Source: Methanohalophilus euhalobius (GTDB taxonomy: Archaea > Halobacteriota > Methanosarcinia > Methanosarcinales > Methanosarcinaceae). Taken from it: 64,000 bases of DNA. The stretch is taken from NCBI RefSeq assembly GCF_900215215.1, contig NZ_OBDR01000005.1:1-64000 (forward strand). Reading direction: 5' to 3'. Of this stretch, positions 37,756 to 47,784 are shown one piece after another. The translations under genes and the position numbers were made by a program. How positions within the stretch are numbered: the stretch's first letter is position 1; each line of letters begins with the position of its first letter. A model generated the notes under the pieces. That model was not told the origin of the DNA. It was given only the letters and a program-made list of their open reading frames with translations, and made no database searches.

Positions 37756-38322
37756 ATAATTTGCACAGACCTCGAAGAAATTCCTGAATAATTCCTCGCC
37801 TTTGTCCGTATGTGCAACCTCAGGGTGCCACTGGACACCGTATAGCGGTTTGTCTGGATGTTTCATAGCTTCGATTGCGCATATCTCAGAGCGGGCAAGT
37901 TTCACAAAACCCGGCGGTAGTTCTGTAACCTCATCCCCATGTGAAGCCCAGGTAGAAATACGGGGACCGAGCCTTTTTAGAATATCATCCTCCTCCACAA
38001 CCTCTACATCCACGGCAGCATATCCTCCATGGCTGCCGGCTCCTGTGGACCCGCCGTAGGCATGTGCGATAAGCTGGTGACCCAGGCATATACCAAGAAT
38101 AGGAATATCCAGTTCTTTTGCGTATTCTTCACATAGACCTCCTCTTTCCAGAGAAGGACCGCCACTAAAGATCAATCCATCCGGTTTTTCAGCAATGACC
38201 TCCTCAACCGGAGTTGTGTTGGGAACAATACTTGTATCCATATCAAGATCCCTTACGGTCCTGTGAATAAGGTGACAGAATTGTCCGTGATTATTGATCA
38301 CAAGGATTCTCAACTCTTCCAT
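37747..38322 (-). CDS. guaA: GMP synthase glutaminase subunit A
   Basis: A 191-residue class I glutamine amidotransferase, the separate GuaA-A subunit used by archaea to supply ammonia for XMP to GMP. Catalytic Cys is in [16 protein letters not shown], His/Glu in [20 protein letters not shown] 38322 ([14 protein letters not shown]) gives the standard length; the frame is open to 38391 but the extra N-terminus is not family-like. The PPi-ATPase subunit B is not in the window. Confidence 0.93.
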   Translation of the reverse strand: MEELRILVINNHGQFCHLIHRTVRDLDMDTSIVPNTTPVEEVIAEKPDGLIFSGGPSLERGGLCEEYAKELDIPILGICLGHQLIAHAYGGSTGAGSHGGYAAVDVEVVEEDDILKRLGPRISTWASHGDEVTELPPGFVKLARSEICAIEAMKHPDKPLYGVQWHPEVAHTDKGEELFRNFFEVCANYNK

Positions 38323-38479
38323 ATCTGCCAGAAGGAGAACTGCATATATAAGCTTATTCCGGCAAAATGTTAACTTTTTTTGTATACGCAAACCCTTATA
38401 GAAAAGAAAAAGGGAAAATTATAAATAGAGTTGGGTGATACCATGTCACATGCTAACACGATACTTGCGGAGAGGTAAT

Positions 38480-39277
38480 ATGCCAGAAATAGGAAAACAA
38501 ATTCGAATAGAAAGGATCATGGACAGAGACAGCAGAAATATGGTTATCATACCTATGGACCACGGAATTACAGATGGACCAATAGAGGGATTGATCAACA
38601 TAGCAGATTCCATAAATAGCGTTGCTGAAGGAGGAGCCAATGCAGTACTTATGCAAAAAGGCATGATCCTGCACGGTCATAGAGGATATGGCCATGATGT
38701 AGGACTGATACTCCATATGAGTGCATCAACTTCACTGGGACCCGATCCCAATGACAAAGTGCTGGTCTGTACTGTAGAGGAAGCATCCCGCATGGGAGCA
38801 GATGCCGTATCCGTACACATCAACGTGGGATCGGAAACCGAATCCGAACAACTTAAGATACTGGGTCACATAGGTAGACAGTGTGACTATTGGGGCATAC
38901 CCCTGATTGCGATGATGTACCCCCGGGGCAGAAAAGTCACAAACCCGAGGGATCCACAGATGGTAGCCCACGCTGCTCGCGTAGGAGCTGAACTTGGAGC
39001 TGACGTGATTAAGACCGTCTACACCGGAGATATTGAAAGCTTCTCCAGGGTCGTAGAAGGCTGCCCTGTACCCGTAGTAATTGCAGGGGGACCAAAGACC
39101 AATACTGACAGGGAATTCCTGGAAATGATTCGTGAAGCAATGGATGCAGGTGCTCGCGGTGTTGCTATTGGCAGAAATGTGTTCCAGCACCCAAGCCCCA
39201 CCCGGATGACCCGGGCGATCACAGAGATCGCACACAAGAATAAAACCGTGGATGAAGCCCTCAAGCAACTTCAGTGA
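38480..39277 (+). CDS. 2-amino-3,7-dideoxy-D-threo-hept-6-ulosonate synthase (class I aldolase family)
   Basis: A 265-residue DhnA-type aldolase. In methanogens it makes ADH from aspartate semialdehyde and a sugar-derived precursor, the archaeal entry to aromatic amino acids. Family blocks: [24 protein letters not shown]-like [20 protein letters not shown] and [10 protein letters not shown] with the Schiff-base lysine. ATG 38480 is preceded by AGAGGT. Next is dehydroquinate synthase II, which confirms the role. TATA-like AATTATAAATAG lies near 38417-38428. Confidence 0.93.
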   Translation: MPEIGKQIRIERIMDRDSRNMVIIPMDHGITDGPIEGLINIADSINSVAEGGANAVLMQKGMILHGHRGYGHDVGLILHMSASTSLGPDPNDKVLVCTVEEASRMGADAVSVHINVGSETESEQLKILGHIGRQCDYWGIPLIAMMYPRGRKVTNPRDPQMVAHAARVGAELGADVIKTVYTGDIESFSRVVEGCPVPVVIAGGPKTNTDREFLEMIREAMDAGARGVAIGRNVFQHPSPTRMTRAITEIAHKNKTVDEALKQLQ

Positions 39278-39286
39278 GGATACAAA

Positions 39287-40429
39287 ATGAAAAAGCAGGT
39301 ATGGATACGTGCCGACGAAGGCGACTGGGAAGAGAAGAAGGAGCGTATAACAGGCGGCCTGGAATCAGGTGCCGACTGTGTTCTGGTAGAGGCAGAGGAT
39401 GTAGATAAAGCAAAAGAACTCGGAGACATCAAAATTGCTGCATTTACCGATAATGCGGATACTGCCGCAGACATAATAGTTATCGGTCGCGGTGGAGAAG
39501 GCGACGGGACACTTCCATTACCTGTGGACATGAACGACTCCCGGGATTTTGAACAGCTGGCAACATTGAGACGCCAGAAAAAGAGTATCGCTGCCCTGGT
39601 GGTAATCCAGAACAAGAAATATGAGAAATTTGCCGCTGCAATAGGAACTGAATGTGATTACCTGATCGCTATCGGTACAGACTGGAAAGTCATCCCTCTG
39701 GAAAACCTCATAGCACAACTCCAGGAAAAAGAAGTGAGTATAATATCCGGTGTCAGAGACGCCGATGAGGTTAAACTTGCCCTGGAGACCATGGAGCATG
39801 GGTCAGATGGCGTCCTGCTGGATACCGCAAATCCCGATACCCTGAAGGAAACCGTAAAACTTGCAGAAGAAGCAGGAGTAGAGGGAATTGATCTTGTACC
39901 TGCCACCATCACCAAAATAGAGCCTGTCGGAATGGGTGACAGGGTTTGCGTGGATACCTGTAACCTGATGGAAAGAGGGGAAGGTATGCTTGTGGGCTCC
40001 CAATCCTCCGGAATGTTCCTTGTACATTCTGAATCCGAAGAAAGCCCCTATGTAGCATCCAGGCCATTCAGGGTAAATGCCGGAGCAGTTCATGCTTATG
40101 TTAAGATCGGGGATAAAACAAGATACCTGTCCGAGCTGGAAGCAGGAGATGAAGTAACGATTGTCAATTCAGAAGGCCAGCAACGTAAGGGAATTGTGGG
40201 CAGGGTTAAGATCGAACGCCGCCCCCTGATGCTTGTGGAAGCCCAATCCAAAGACGGCAATACAGTGAAAAATATCCTCCAGAATGCAGAAACAATAAAA
40301 CTGGTTTCAAGCAATGGAAAACCGGTATCCATAGCCTCTCTGAAGGAAGGGGACGAGGTCCTGGTGCATATGGAAGATACTGGCAGGCATTTCGGGATGA
40401 AAGTCCAGGAAACAATCATAGAGAAATGA
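39287..40429 (+). CDS. 3-dehydroquinate synthase II
   Basis: A 380-residue archaeal DHQ synthase (COG1465), unrelated to AroB, converting ADH to 3-dehydroquinate by oxidative deamination. Signature sequences include [46 protein letters not shown] and [15 protein letters not shown]. It begins 9 bp after the ADH synthase gene. Together they replace the DAHP route used by bacteria. Confidence 0.95.
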   Translation: MKKQVWIRADEGDWEEKKERITGGLESGADCVLVEAEDVDKAKELGDIKIAAFTDNADTAADIIVIGRGGEGDGTLPLPVDMNDSRDFEQLATLRRQKKSIAALVVIQNKKYEKFAAAIGTECDYLIAIGTDWKVIPLENLIAQLQEKEVSIISGVRDADEVKLALETMEHGSDGVLLDTANPDTLKETVKLAEEAGVEGIDLVPATITKIEPVGMGDRVCVDTCNLMERGEGMLVGSQSSGMFLVHSESEESPYVASRPFRVNAGAVHAYVKIGDKTRYLSELEAGDEVTIVNSEGQQRKGIVGRVKIERRPLMLVEAQSKDGNTVKNILQNAETIKLVSSNGKPVSIASLKEGDEVLVHMEDTGRHFGMKVQETIIEK

Positions 40430-41127
40430 ACATGACAGATTTTGTCCCCGACAAAGATGTAAAAATTGTCGCATCCATTGACAGCGACCCTCTTTTACAG
40501 GCACGCATCGCCAAAGTGCTTGGTGCGGATATTCTGGAAATCAGGCTGGATTTGCTTGAACAAAAAGAGGCTGTGCAGGCAAAGAAATTGTTCGACTTGC
40601 TGGATTCACAGGGTGAATTACCTCGTATTGCAACCAATCGTGCACATTCAGAAGGCGGCAACTGGCAGGGACCAGAAGAGCAAAGAATGACCCTGCTGGA
40701 AGATTTGACTCCTTACGTGGATATGATCGATATCGAACGCAAAAGTACCGATTGCCTTCGAAACCGTATGGTAGAGGAGGCAAAATCACAGGGAACAAAG
40801 GTAATTATGTCCTCCCATTTCTTTGAGACCACACCTCCTCTAAAAGAGATGGTTGCTATTCTCAACGAATGCACGGATAAGGGAGCCGATATAGCCAAAC
40901 TCGCCGTCATGCCTCAAAAACCCGAAGATATACTGGAACTTTTCCATGCTGCATTGCAGGCAAGGGGAGAAGTTTGTGTTATTGCTATGGGGGATTTGGG
41001 ACGTCACAGCAGGGTTATTGCCTGCAGATACGGTTCATTACTGACCTACGGCTGCGTGGAAAAACCGGTCGCTCCGGGACAGATCAGAATAGACCAGCTT
41101 AAAAGGGCCCTGGAGACTATCGTATGA
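40426..41127 (+). CDS. aroD: 3-dehydroquinate dehydratase, type I
   Basis: A 233-residue type I dehydroquinase ([11 protein letters not shown] at the first strand; [17 protein letters not shown] with the catalytic His near 127; [15 protein letters not shown] with the Schiff-base Lys). It overlaps the preceding stop with ATGA; an ATG at 40432 is an alternative. Third step of the aromatic operon. Confidence 0.94.
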   Translation: MNMTDFVPDKDVKIVASIDSDPLLQARIAKVLGADILEIRLDLLEQKEAVQAKKLFDLLDSQGELPRIATNRAHSEGGNWQGPEEQRMTLLEDLTPYVDMIDIERKSTDCLRNRMVEEAKSQGTKVIMSSHFFETTPPLKEMVAILNECTDKGADIAKLAVMPQKPEDILELFHAALQARGEVCVIAMGDLGRHSRVIACRYGSLLTYGCVEKPVAPGQIRIDQLKRALETIV

Positions 41128-41930
41128 AAAAGGTATTCGGTGTACAGGGAGACCCTATCGAACATTCCCTCTCCCCGGCAATGCACAATGCAGCGTTCAG
41201 GAAACTGAAAATGGATTGTGAATACCATGCATTCAGGGTAATGAAAAAAAATCTCAAAGACGCCATTCAGGGAGCACAGGCAATGGGTTTTGGCGGCCTC
41301 AATATCACTGTGCCCCATAAAGAAAAAGCATTAGAATTTACAAACCCTGATACACTGGCCCGCAGGATAGGGGCTGTCAATACTGTATCCTTCAATGATG
41401 GGATACGTGGCCACAACACAGATGGGCTGGGAGCTGAATTGGCTCTGCGGGAAGCAGGAGTGGGAATAAAATCCTCTAACGTCGTTCTTGTCGGTGCCGG
41501 GGGTGCCGCCCGTGCAATTGCCTTTCATTTCGCAGAAAAGGGAGCTTGTGTAACAATTGCAAACCGTACCCCTGAAAAGGCAGAAGTCCTTGCAGAGGAT
41601 GTCGGTTGTAGTCATGCAGGAATAGAGGACCTAAAAGGACTGTTGCAAGACAGTGACATACTGATCAATGCCACGTCCGTGGGAATGCATCCACATATTG
41701 ATGCAACCATTGCCAATCGGGATATCCTGCATCCGGATCTGGCTGTTTTTGACATAGTTTATAATCCCCTGCAAACAAAACTGCTGCATCAAGCAGAACT
41801 TGCAGGCGCCAAACCTATCAACGGGGTTGCAATGCTTGTCCACCAGGGTGCCGAAGCTTTTAGGATATGGACCGGCCAAAAACCACCGGTGGAAGTCATG
41901 CGCAAGGCCGTACTGGAGGGCCTGGATTGA
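41124..41930 (+). CDS. aroE: Shikimate dehydrogenase
   Basis: A 268-residue NADP-dependent enzyme reducing 3-dehydroshikimate. Substrate motif HSLSPAMHNAAF with the catalytic Lys and Asp in TVPHKEKAL and GHNTDGLG; the cofactor loop is VLVGAGGAARAIA, followed by NRTPEKAE. It overlaps aroD by ATGA and tyrA by a TTGA junction. Confidence 0.96.
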   Translation: MKKVFGVQGDPIEHSLSPAMHNAAFRKLKMDCEYHAFRVMKKNLKDAIQGAQAMGFGGLNITVPHKEKALEFTNPDTLARRIGAVNTVSFNDGIRGHNTDGLGAELALREAGVGIKSSNVVLVGAGGAARAIAFHFAEKGACVTIANRTPEKAEVLAEDVGCSHAGIEDLKGLLQDSDILINATSVGMHPHIDATIANRDILHPDLAVFDIVYNPLQTKLLHQAELAGAKPINGVAMLVHQGAEAFRIWTGQKPPVEVMRKAVLEGLD

Positions 41931-43234
41931 AAATACTCATTATCGGTGGTACGGGGGAAATGGGTCAGTGGTTTGCAACCTTTTTCAAAAAACGTGGTTA
42001 TGAAGTATGGATAAGTGGCCGCAGTGGAAAAGCGGAAGTTGCCGAAAGACTGGATGTGCATTTTACAGCTGAGCCTGAGATTGTGATCCCGATATGTGAC
42101 ATTGTGATAATTTCAGTACCAATCAACATAACACCTACCATTATAGCACAGACTGCCTCTAAAATGAAAAAGGGGAGTTTGCTCATGGACCTGACATCAT
42201 TGAAGAAAAAACCTGTTGAGGCCATGAAAAAATACGTTCCTGAAAATGTAGAATTTCTGGGGACCCATCCAATGTTTGGTCCTTCTATTCCCTCCCTGCA
42301 GGGCCAGACCTTTATACTCACCCCCGTAGAAGGCAGGTGTGATCAGTGGTTTGACCATATATTCAACCTCTTAAGTGAAGAAGAGGCGAATATAGAAATC
42401 ATAACTCCCGATGAACATGACCATTTTGTATCCATTGTGCAGGGACTCACCCATTTTGCCTATATTACCATTGGCGCAACCATGCAGACGCTGGATTTTG
42501 ATGTGAAAGGTTCCCGGCGTTTTATGAGTCCGGTATATGATATAATGCTGGATTTTGTGGGACGCATTCTGGGGCAAAACCCCGAACTTTATGCCCTCAT
42601 CCAGATGGAGAATCCTGAAGTTATCCACGTACATGACGTGTTTATAGATCAATGCAGACATTTTTCTTCAATGGTACGTTCCCATGACACAGGACAATTC
42701 TGTGAAGAAATGAAAGCTGCAGCCCTACATTTTGGCGACACGGCCTCTGCTTTACGTCGCTCGGACAAACTCATCAACAGCAAGGTAGCCGAATTCGAGG
42801 AACTCGTACACTCCACAGGTCAAGAGAGGGGACTTTTGCACATATATTCCAGAAATATACATGTTGGAATTATTAAAAAGGTTACTTCGCATAATGTAAC
42901 CCTTGAAGAAGGGAAAAGGGAACTGCAACTTAAAATAGGTAACATAAGGATCCTGTCAGCAGATGAATTGAATCACTGGAAAGAGAATAAACTCAAACCA
43001 ACTCTGCGCGACATCTCTGTTTTCATTCCCAGTTCTGCCAGACCTTTTACGATACAACAAATCCTGGATTGTCACATAGATGGGGTAAAAGTCGAAACAA
43101 TCGATACGTATCTCCACAAAATGGGTCCTAGTGCAACCTTCCGTTTGAACATACGCGGCGATCTGGATGCCTGCGAAATACAAAGGGATATGGAAGAATT
43201 ATTGGAAGGTATGGGATGTAGCCTGCGCAATTAA
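41927..43234 (+). CDS. tyrA: Prephenate dehydrogenase with C-terminal regulatory domain
   Basis: A 435-residue enzyme for tyrosine synthesis. The Rossmann N-terminus (KILIIGGTGEMGQWFATFF) is followed by THPMFGPS and the helical domain with HDHFVSIVQGLTHFAY. The C-terminal third (about 290-435) is an extra domain whose last part (DISVFIPSSARPFTIQQIL) looks ACT-like and may sense an amino acid. TTG 41927 is the likely start: GGAGGG at 41914-41920 is 6-7 bp upstream and it overlaps the aroE stop. A longer frame from 41867 would overlap aroE. Confidence 0.92.
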   Translation: MKILIIGGTGEMGQWFATFFKKRGYEVWISGRSGKAEVAERLDVHFTAEPEIVIPICDIVIISVPINITPTIIAQTASKMKKGSLLMDLTSLKKKPVEAMKKYVPENVEFLGTHPMFGPSIPSLQGQTFILTPVEGRCDQWFDHIFNLLSEEEANIEIITPDEHDHFVSIVQGLTHFAYITIGATMQTLDFDVKGSRRFMSPVYDIMLDFVGRILGQNPELYALIQMENPEVIHVHDVFIDQCRHFSSMVRSHDTGQFCEEMKAAALHFGDTASALRRSDKLINSKVAEFEELVHSTGQERGLLHIYSRNIHVGIIKKVTSHNVTLEEGKRELQLKIGNIRILSADELNHWKENKLKPTLRDISVFIPSSARPFTIQQILDCHIDGVKVETIDTYLHKMGPSATFRLNIRGDLDACEIQRDMEELLEGMGCSLRN

Positions 43235-43291
43235 AGCAATTATTTATGCCAGCAGCCACATATCCAATCGAAGATATAGCAGGGTGATAGG

Positions 43292-43615
43292 TTGAAAAAA
43301 CAAACACAAAAAAGCGGAGTGAAAGCTGCTTTCGGCAAAGATATTACCGAATATCTCAGGTTTTACAAAATGGGACTGATCCTGATATCAGGACTTGGCA
43401 TATATCTGGGACTCCTGGGATTATACCTGATAATTGTTGATAATAACTATATTCCAGGCATTGCCCTCTTTATTGCAGCCCTGCTCATATCCCCGCCACC
43501 TATCGGGATATCAAATATGATTATCAGGCATTTCAACATAGAACTTTCAATGGGATTAAAATTAGGAATCGCCACCTTGCTTATGTTTATTGCATGGTGG
43601 CAACTGGGTTTTTAA
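43292..43615 (+). CDS. Hypothetical membrane protein
   Basis: A 107-residue protein with three predicted helices (GLILISGLGIYLGLLGLYLII; YIPGIALFIAALLI; GLKLGIATLLMFIAWWQL) and a basic N-terminus. The frame starts at TTG 43292 with GGGTGAT upstream. It follows tyrA by 57 bp, in the same direction, and its last 4 bp overlap the tpiA stop. No family is recognised. Confidence 0.7.
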   Translation: MKKQTQKSGVKAAFGKDITEYLRFYKMGLILISGLGIYLGLLGLYLIIVDNNYIPGIALFIAALLISPPPIGISNMIIRHFNIELSMGLKLGIATLLMFIAWWQLGF

Positions 43616-44280
43616 AGCTGGCTGACAAGATCTTCAAGGGCTGATCTGGGATCTTCTGCCTTTACTATACCTGATGCAAGCAAAACGCCTACAGAACCAA
43701 GATCCATTGCGGCGGTGAGGTCTTCTCCCCGGGAAATACCCGCCCCACACAAAATCTGAACATCAGGATTTATTCTTTTTACAGCCTCAACCGACCCCCT
43801 CACTACCTCCGGATCAGCCTGGGAGACCGGTACACCCGTGCCAATGAGCTCGGGAGGTTCCACTGCAACATATTCCGGATTCAAAGCTGCGGCTGCTGCT
43901 GTTGTGGGAATGTTATTGGTGCACACAATCGTGGTAATGCCTTCTGCCCGGGCTGCACGTACCGATGCTTCAATATCCGCCAGTTTGAGCCTGCGTTCGG
44001 AATGATTGATAAGACAACCCACCGCCCCTGCCTGTTGTACACAGGAGGCCATTACATGGCCGGTATTGCTACCCGGGGAAACACCATCCACATGCTGGGC
44101 ATAGACAGGTATATCCACCTGAGAAGAAACCCTGTAGATGTCACAAAGCTGGGGAGCAACCCCAATGGTCACTCCCGCATCTGCGGCTACATCCCTGCAG
44201 GCAGCAGCAATTTTTACTGCTGCCTCACCTGTACTCTGTGAATAGGTTTTGAAGTTCACAACTATAAGGGGCGAGTCCAT
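43612..44280 (-). CDS. tpiA: Triosephosphate isomerase, archaeal type
   Basis: A 222-residue short archaeal TIM interconverting DHAP and GAP in gluconeogenesis. VNFKTYSQSTGE at the start, the catalytic His and Glu in GCLINHSERR and VAVEPPELIGTG, and the phosphate loop ILCGAGISRGED. It lies 10 bp downstream of fae-hps, as one operon for sugar phosphate synthesis. Confidence 0.96.
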   Translation of the reverse strand: MDSPLIVVNFKTYSQSTGEAAVKIAAACRDVAADAGVTIGVAPQLCDIYRVSSQVDIPVYAQHVDGVSPGSNTGHVMASCVQQAGAVGCLINHSERRLKLADIEASVRAARAEGITTIVCTNNIPTTAAAAALNPEYVAVEPPELIGTGVPVSQADPEVVRGSVEAVKRINPDVQILCGAGISRGEDLTAAMDLGSVGVLLASGIVKAEDPRSALEDLVSQL

Positions 44281-44290
44281 GGGAATCTCC

Positions 44291-45469
44291 TCAGAAATCA
44301 GTCATTACTCTGAACTGGTCTATCTCGGGTTTGTTCAGGCCTTCGACGAACTGTTCTGCAGACTGGCGTATTTCCCTGGAATTTGTAATTGCACGTCCGA
44401 CAACAAGGATATCGGCTCCTGCCTTGAGAGCATCAGGTATCGTATGCACACGTACACCACCGGCAACTGCCACAAGGATCTTCGGGGACAGTTCCTTGAT
44501 AGCCTCAATACTACCCCAGGCATAAGCGGTATCCTCTACATCTATGGCGCGGTGAAGTTCCACAACATCAGGAAGCTCATCGAGTTTTTCCAGTACATCC
44601 ATAGGATCAGGATGATTGAGTGTGTCCATTACAGCATAAATACCTGTCTTGTGGGCCTCTGAGATTGCCTTTTCAAGAGTTGGCACCGGTGCAAGGGCGG
44701 AAACCACAATTGCATCAGCTGTGGCATCTGCCACCATACGTGCCTCAAGGTTACCGGTATCCAGTGTTTTCAGGTCAGCCACGATGAAAGCATCAGGTTT
44801 GACTTCACGCAGTTTGGTGATTACATCCACACCGTAACGTTTTATCAGAGGAGTGCCTGCTTCAAGGATGAGGTGGTCACTCTTGGGCAGCTGTCTTACA
44901 ACATTGAGCACTGCTTCCAGGTTTGGATTATCCAGTGCTACCTGCAGGTATGGAGGGTCCCATAGTCTGGAAACTTTGAATCCCATAACTGCATGGGAAC
45001 CTTTGTCTTTTTCATCCAGTACAGTGTCTATGGCAGGGAAATTCTCCATTGCTCTTTTCAGTGCAAGTTTGGTCGCACCGTAATTATACCTGTAGATGCG
45101 GTTGTAATCCAGAGCCTGAGGGTGTATGAATACGCTGGCCACGATCACAAGATCGTCAGCTTTTTCTTTGGGTACAATTCCTTCTTCCACGGCATCTGCA
45201 ACCGCTTTTGAAACAGCTGCCTGTGCAGGACCAAATATCTGGGATGCCTGGTCCATATTCTTTACCGTTACCTTGGGAACGATGAGTGCGGAAGGTTTTG
45301 TGGGTAGGTTCGGCCTGATCACAGAAAGCAGGGGAGTATGTCCTGCGGATAACTGAGTCATACCGGTAGCAAAGGCCTGCCCAACAGGTCCTTCCTTATC
45401 ACCGATCATAAGATCAATATGTGCGAGTTCGGGTTCCTCGCCAATAAGTGCTTCTCCAATTAACATCAT
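44291..45469 (-). CDS. Bifunctional formaldehyde-activating enzyme / 3-hexulose-6-phosphate synthase (Fae-Hps)
   Basis: A 392-residue fusion. Residues 1-160 are Fae ([30 protein letters not shown]), which condenses formaldehyde with tetrahydromethanopterin; residues 165-392 are Hps ([50 protein letters not shown]), acting in ribulose-monophosphate chemistry. In methanogens it makes ribose-5-phosphate precursors and recycles released formaldehyde. Two consecutive ATGs are at the start. TATA elements face both ways in the divergent region to 45577. Confidence 0.95.
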   Translation of the reverse strand: MMLIGEALIGEEPELAHIDLMIGDKEGPVGQAFATGMTQLSAGHTPLLSVIRPNLPTKPSALIVPKVTVKNMDQASQIFGPAQAAVSKAVADAVEEGIVPKEKADDLVIVASVFIHPQALDYNRIYRYNYGATKLALKRAMENFPAIDTVLDEKDKGSHAVMGFKVSRLWDPPYLQVALDNPNLEAVLNVVRQLPKSDHLILEAGTPLIKRYGVDVITKLREVKPDAFIVADLKTLDTGNLEARMVADATADAIVVSALAPVPTLEKAISEAHKTGIYAVMDTLNHPDPMDVLEKLDELPDVVELHRAIDVEDTAYAWGSIEAIKELSPKILVAVAGGVRVHTIPDALKAGADILVVGRAITNSREIRQSAEQFVEGLNKPEIDQFRVMTDF

Positions 45470-45576
45470 GCTCGATCAGCTGCTAGATTGGAATGAACGT
45501 ATATATGATTTCTGATGAAATGAACTCGAACCGTATATACATAATTATTTATTTTTTGTGCAACTGATAGTGATAT

Positions 45577-46383
45577 GTGCTGCAGAAAACCTATTCCATG
45601 ATATCGGGCGACAAAAAAATAAGAAAATTGCATCTGTTAGTCGCTTTTGTTGCAACATATTTTGCCATCTGGTTTCCTGACATACAGGGAGTTTTAGGAA
45701 TGGAGAATGTGAAAATTAGTTCCACACTGATTTTCGGCACACTGAACGGACTGCTTCTTGGCCCGGTATATGGAGCCATTGTATCCCTTGCAGCTATTTC
45801 AGTCCACCGTATAGTGCATGTTGATATGTTGCTCAATAACCCATTTTATCTCATAAGCCCGCTATTTATTGCAAGTGCCTCCCTTGTAGCTGGATTGGCA
45901 ATAACAGGGAAGAAAAAGAGAGCAATCATTCTCCCATGCCTATTAATCGCCATCTGGTTCGCAACAGGAGTGGGAAGAGAGGTTTTTTATTATCCCTGGT
46001 TACATGTATTATCTATTGTATTTTTCCTTACTTTTACCAGAATAGAAAACAAAATATCCTTTTTTTCCAAAAACAAAGGATATCTATACCTTTTTGCATG
46101 TTCACTACTTGCCGTCTCCACAGACCATCTTGCAGGAAGCCTGTCAGCACTCTTTATTTCCGACTTTGGAAGCAGTATGTATAAAGATGTAATATTTATT
46201 TACCCTCTTGAAAGGATATTAATTGCGATTATATCAGCACTCATATTCTACGCTTTTATCGTATGGATAAACCTGCTGAAAGCAAATGCCAGTATGCTGA
46301 ACGAAAAAGAAGAACACAATGTCAAAGATGTAATGGATTATATCAATCGCGAAGTAAAAGACATAATTGAAAAAGAAAAATGA
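45577..46383 (+). CDS. Polytopic membrane protein, resembling ECF transporter S components
   Basis: A 268-residue integral membrane protein with about six helices and a charged C-terminal tail (LNEKEEHNVKDVMDYINREVKDIIEKEK). The stretch LNGLLLGPVYGAIVSLAAISVHRIVH resembles the GPxxGAxxG region of ECF S-components, but the match is weak and no ECF ATPase is nearby. Start uncertain: GTG 45577 or ATG 45598. It could also be a sensor or unknown permease. Confidence 0.6.
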   Translation: MLQKTYSMISGDKKIRKLHLLVAFVATYFAIWFPDIQGVLGMENVKISSTLIFGTLNGLLLGPVYGAIVSLAAISVHRIVHVDMLLNNPFYLISPLFIASASLVAGLAITGKKKRAIILPCLLIAIWFATGVGREVFYYPWLHVLSIVFFLTFTRIENKISFFSKNKGYLYLFACSLLAVSTDHLAGSLSALFISDFGSSMYKDVIFIYPLERILIAIISALIFYAFIVWINLLKANASMLNEKEEHNVKDVMDYINREVKDIIEKEK

Positions 46384-46384
46384 A

Positions 46385-47128
46385 TTAATAATCGATACTA
46401 TTCTTCAACCTATCCATAGCACTGGAAAAGGGATGGGAAGATTGTTCGACAGTAAATATTTTGGATAGGCCATGCGCGGACACCTCACACATGCATGGAA
46501 TCGAAGTAAGTACAGGCACTCCATATTTTTCACCCATTTGCAATGATTGTTCATCAAGACACATGTTTTCCACAATCCCACATTTTTTGCCCAGAGGGGT
46601 ATAGATTCCATCAATTGCCTGCTTTATATTTGTGAGACAGTACTCATTGGGTTTTACTACCATCAGGACATAATCACTGCTTGCCACAACATTGGCCGAT
46701 GTGAAATCCACACCGGGACTTGTATCCATAATCACAACGTCAAAACCTTCCTTTTGAAGATTTTTTTTAGATTGAATCAATGCTTTGAGGGCATCTGATT
46801 GCCATTTCCTGTCCTTTGAAGAAAATTCCCTGATAGCAGAAATTTCAGGATTGGAGTAACCTACATAGAAACGAGCCTCTGAAGCAATGCTTTTTGAACC
46901 ATCCACTATTACTTGACGTATGTTTTTTTTGTAATCAAAAATATCATTTATCCACTCACTCGAGGGAGGGAACATGCCATTAAATGTGCTGGGAGATTTC
47001 AGGTCCATGTCAAGCAAACATACATCCTTACCTTCTTTTGCATAAGCACATGCAAGATTGATGGCAACACTTGTTTTTCCCGTACCCCCACGTGGAGAGT
47101 GGACTGCAATTGTAAACGTATCTTTCAT
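46385..47128 (-). CDS. Orphan ParA/MinD-like ATPase
   Basis: A 247-residue P-loop ATPase with a deviant Walker A (SPRGGTGKTSVAINLACAYAKEG), Walker A' DMDLKSPST and switch II MDTSPGVDF. Mid-region cysteines (EYCLTN, IPCMCEVSAHG) are unusual. No ParB, replication or flagellar partner is nearby, so the cargo is unknown. A wHTH gene lies upstream on the same strand. The promoter region contains a CTATATTTAAAAAC TATA box (minus strand) and an ATTAATCAC palindrome. Confidence 0.85.
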   Translation of the reverse strand: MKDTFTIAVHSPRGGTGKTSVAINLACAYAKEGKDVCLLDMDLKSPSTFNGMFPPSSEWINDIFDYKKNIRQVIVDGSKSIASEARFYVGYSNPEISAIREFSSKDRKWQSDALKALIQSKKNLQKEGFDVVIMDTSPGVDFTSANVVASSDYVLMVVKPNEYCLTNIKQAIDGIYTPLGKKCGIVENMCLDEQSLQMGEKYGVPVLTSIPCMCEVSAHGLSKIFTVEQSSHPFSSAMDRLKNSIDY

Positions 47129-47288
47129 TTGATTTGCCCACAGATTAATTGCTTAATTAAATAAACCACCATCAATAATAAATTCGTAACAATGACACCA
47201 ATTCTTGATGGAAATATCTTTTGTTTTTAAATATAGAGACCCATTCTTCAGAATGAAGATGTATTATACATTAATTATTCTGCTGAAG

Positions 47289-47307
47289 ATTAATCACAGT
47301 GATTAAT
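47289..47307. promoter_or_regulatory. Palindrome ATTAATCAC-A-GTGATTAAT upstream of the ParA-like gene
   Basis: A perfect 9-bp inverted repeat with one central base (47298). It is about 55 bp upstream of the minus-strand TATA (47226-47236), between the wHTH stop and the ParA-like gene. A likely binding site for a dimeric regulator. Confidence 0.5.
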
Positions 47308-47340
47308 ATGAATTTTTCTTCACTCAGAAATATGTTATCT

Positions 47341-47676
47341 TTATTGAACTGTAAAAAAGACTTTTCTGCCATTTCTGTACTTGTGTACATGACCCATACG
47401 TACAAGCTGATTGAGATAATTGCTTTCAACTGCTCTTTCCTTAGATGTTTTTTCCGAAATCTGTGCAGCGGTTGCAGTTCCCATTTCAAATAAGACGGTC
47501 GCTGTCGTGCGCAAATGATCCGGCAGGGAAAGAAGGGTCATTACATCGAGCTCATTTAAACCATCTTCCTGTGAAACATGAGACGAAGAATCCTGCTGGA
47601 ATAACAGCCTGTCGAGCTTATCATTGATTTCATTCAAAGCTACAAGAATATTGTTCATTTCAACTTCTGAAACCAT
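47341..47676 (-). CDS. Winged-helix transcriptional regulator
   Basis: A 111-residue protein. An N-terminal helix (MNNILVALNEINDKLDRLL) may dimerise; the C-terminal winged helix reads LPDHLRTTATVLFEMGTATAAQISEKTSKERAVESNYLNQLVRMGHVHKYRNGRKVFFTV. Its promoter carries a 15-bp palindrome and a second half-site around the TATA box, indicating autoregulation. It may also act on the downstream MinD-like gene. Confidence 0.82.
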   Translation of the reverse strand: MVSEVEMNNILVALNEINDKLDRLLFQQDSSSHVSQEDGLNELDVMTLLSLPDHLRTTATVLFEMGTATAAQISEKTSKERAVESNYLNQLVRMGHVHKYRNGRKVFFTVQ

Positions 47677-47704
47677 GTGACCACCATAATTTGTATCCTG
47701 GTAT

Positions 47705-47748
47705 TACAGTAATACTGTATTCCAATAAAACTATAAAAAAGTACAGTA
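47705..47748 (-). promoter_or_regulatory. Promoter of the wHTH gene with TACAGTA operator sites
   Basis: TACAGTA-A-TACTGTA (47705-47719) is a perfect 15-bp palindrome; TACAGTA recurs at 47742-47748. The minus-strand TATA-like element (TTTTATAG) lies between the two. The arrangement fits repression by looping or blocking. Confidence 0.55.
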
Positions 47749-47784
47749 TACACAGAAAAGAATTGAACTACTCCACGCTTACGC

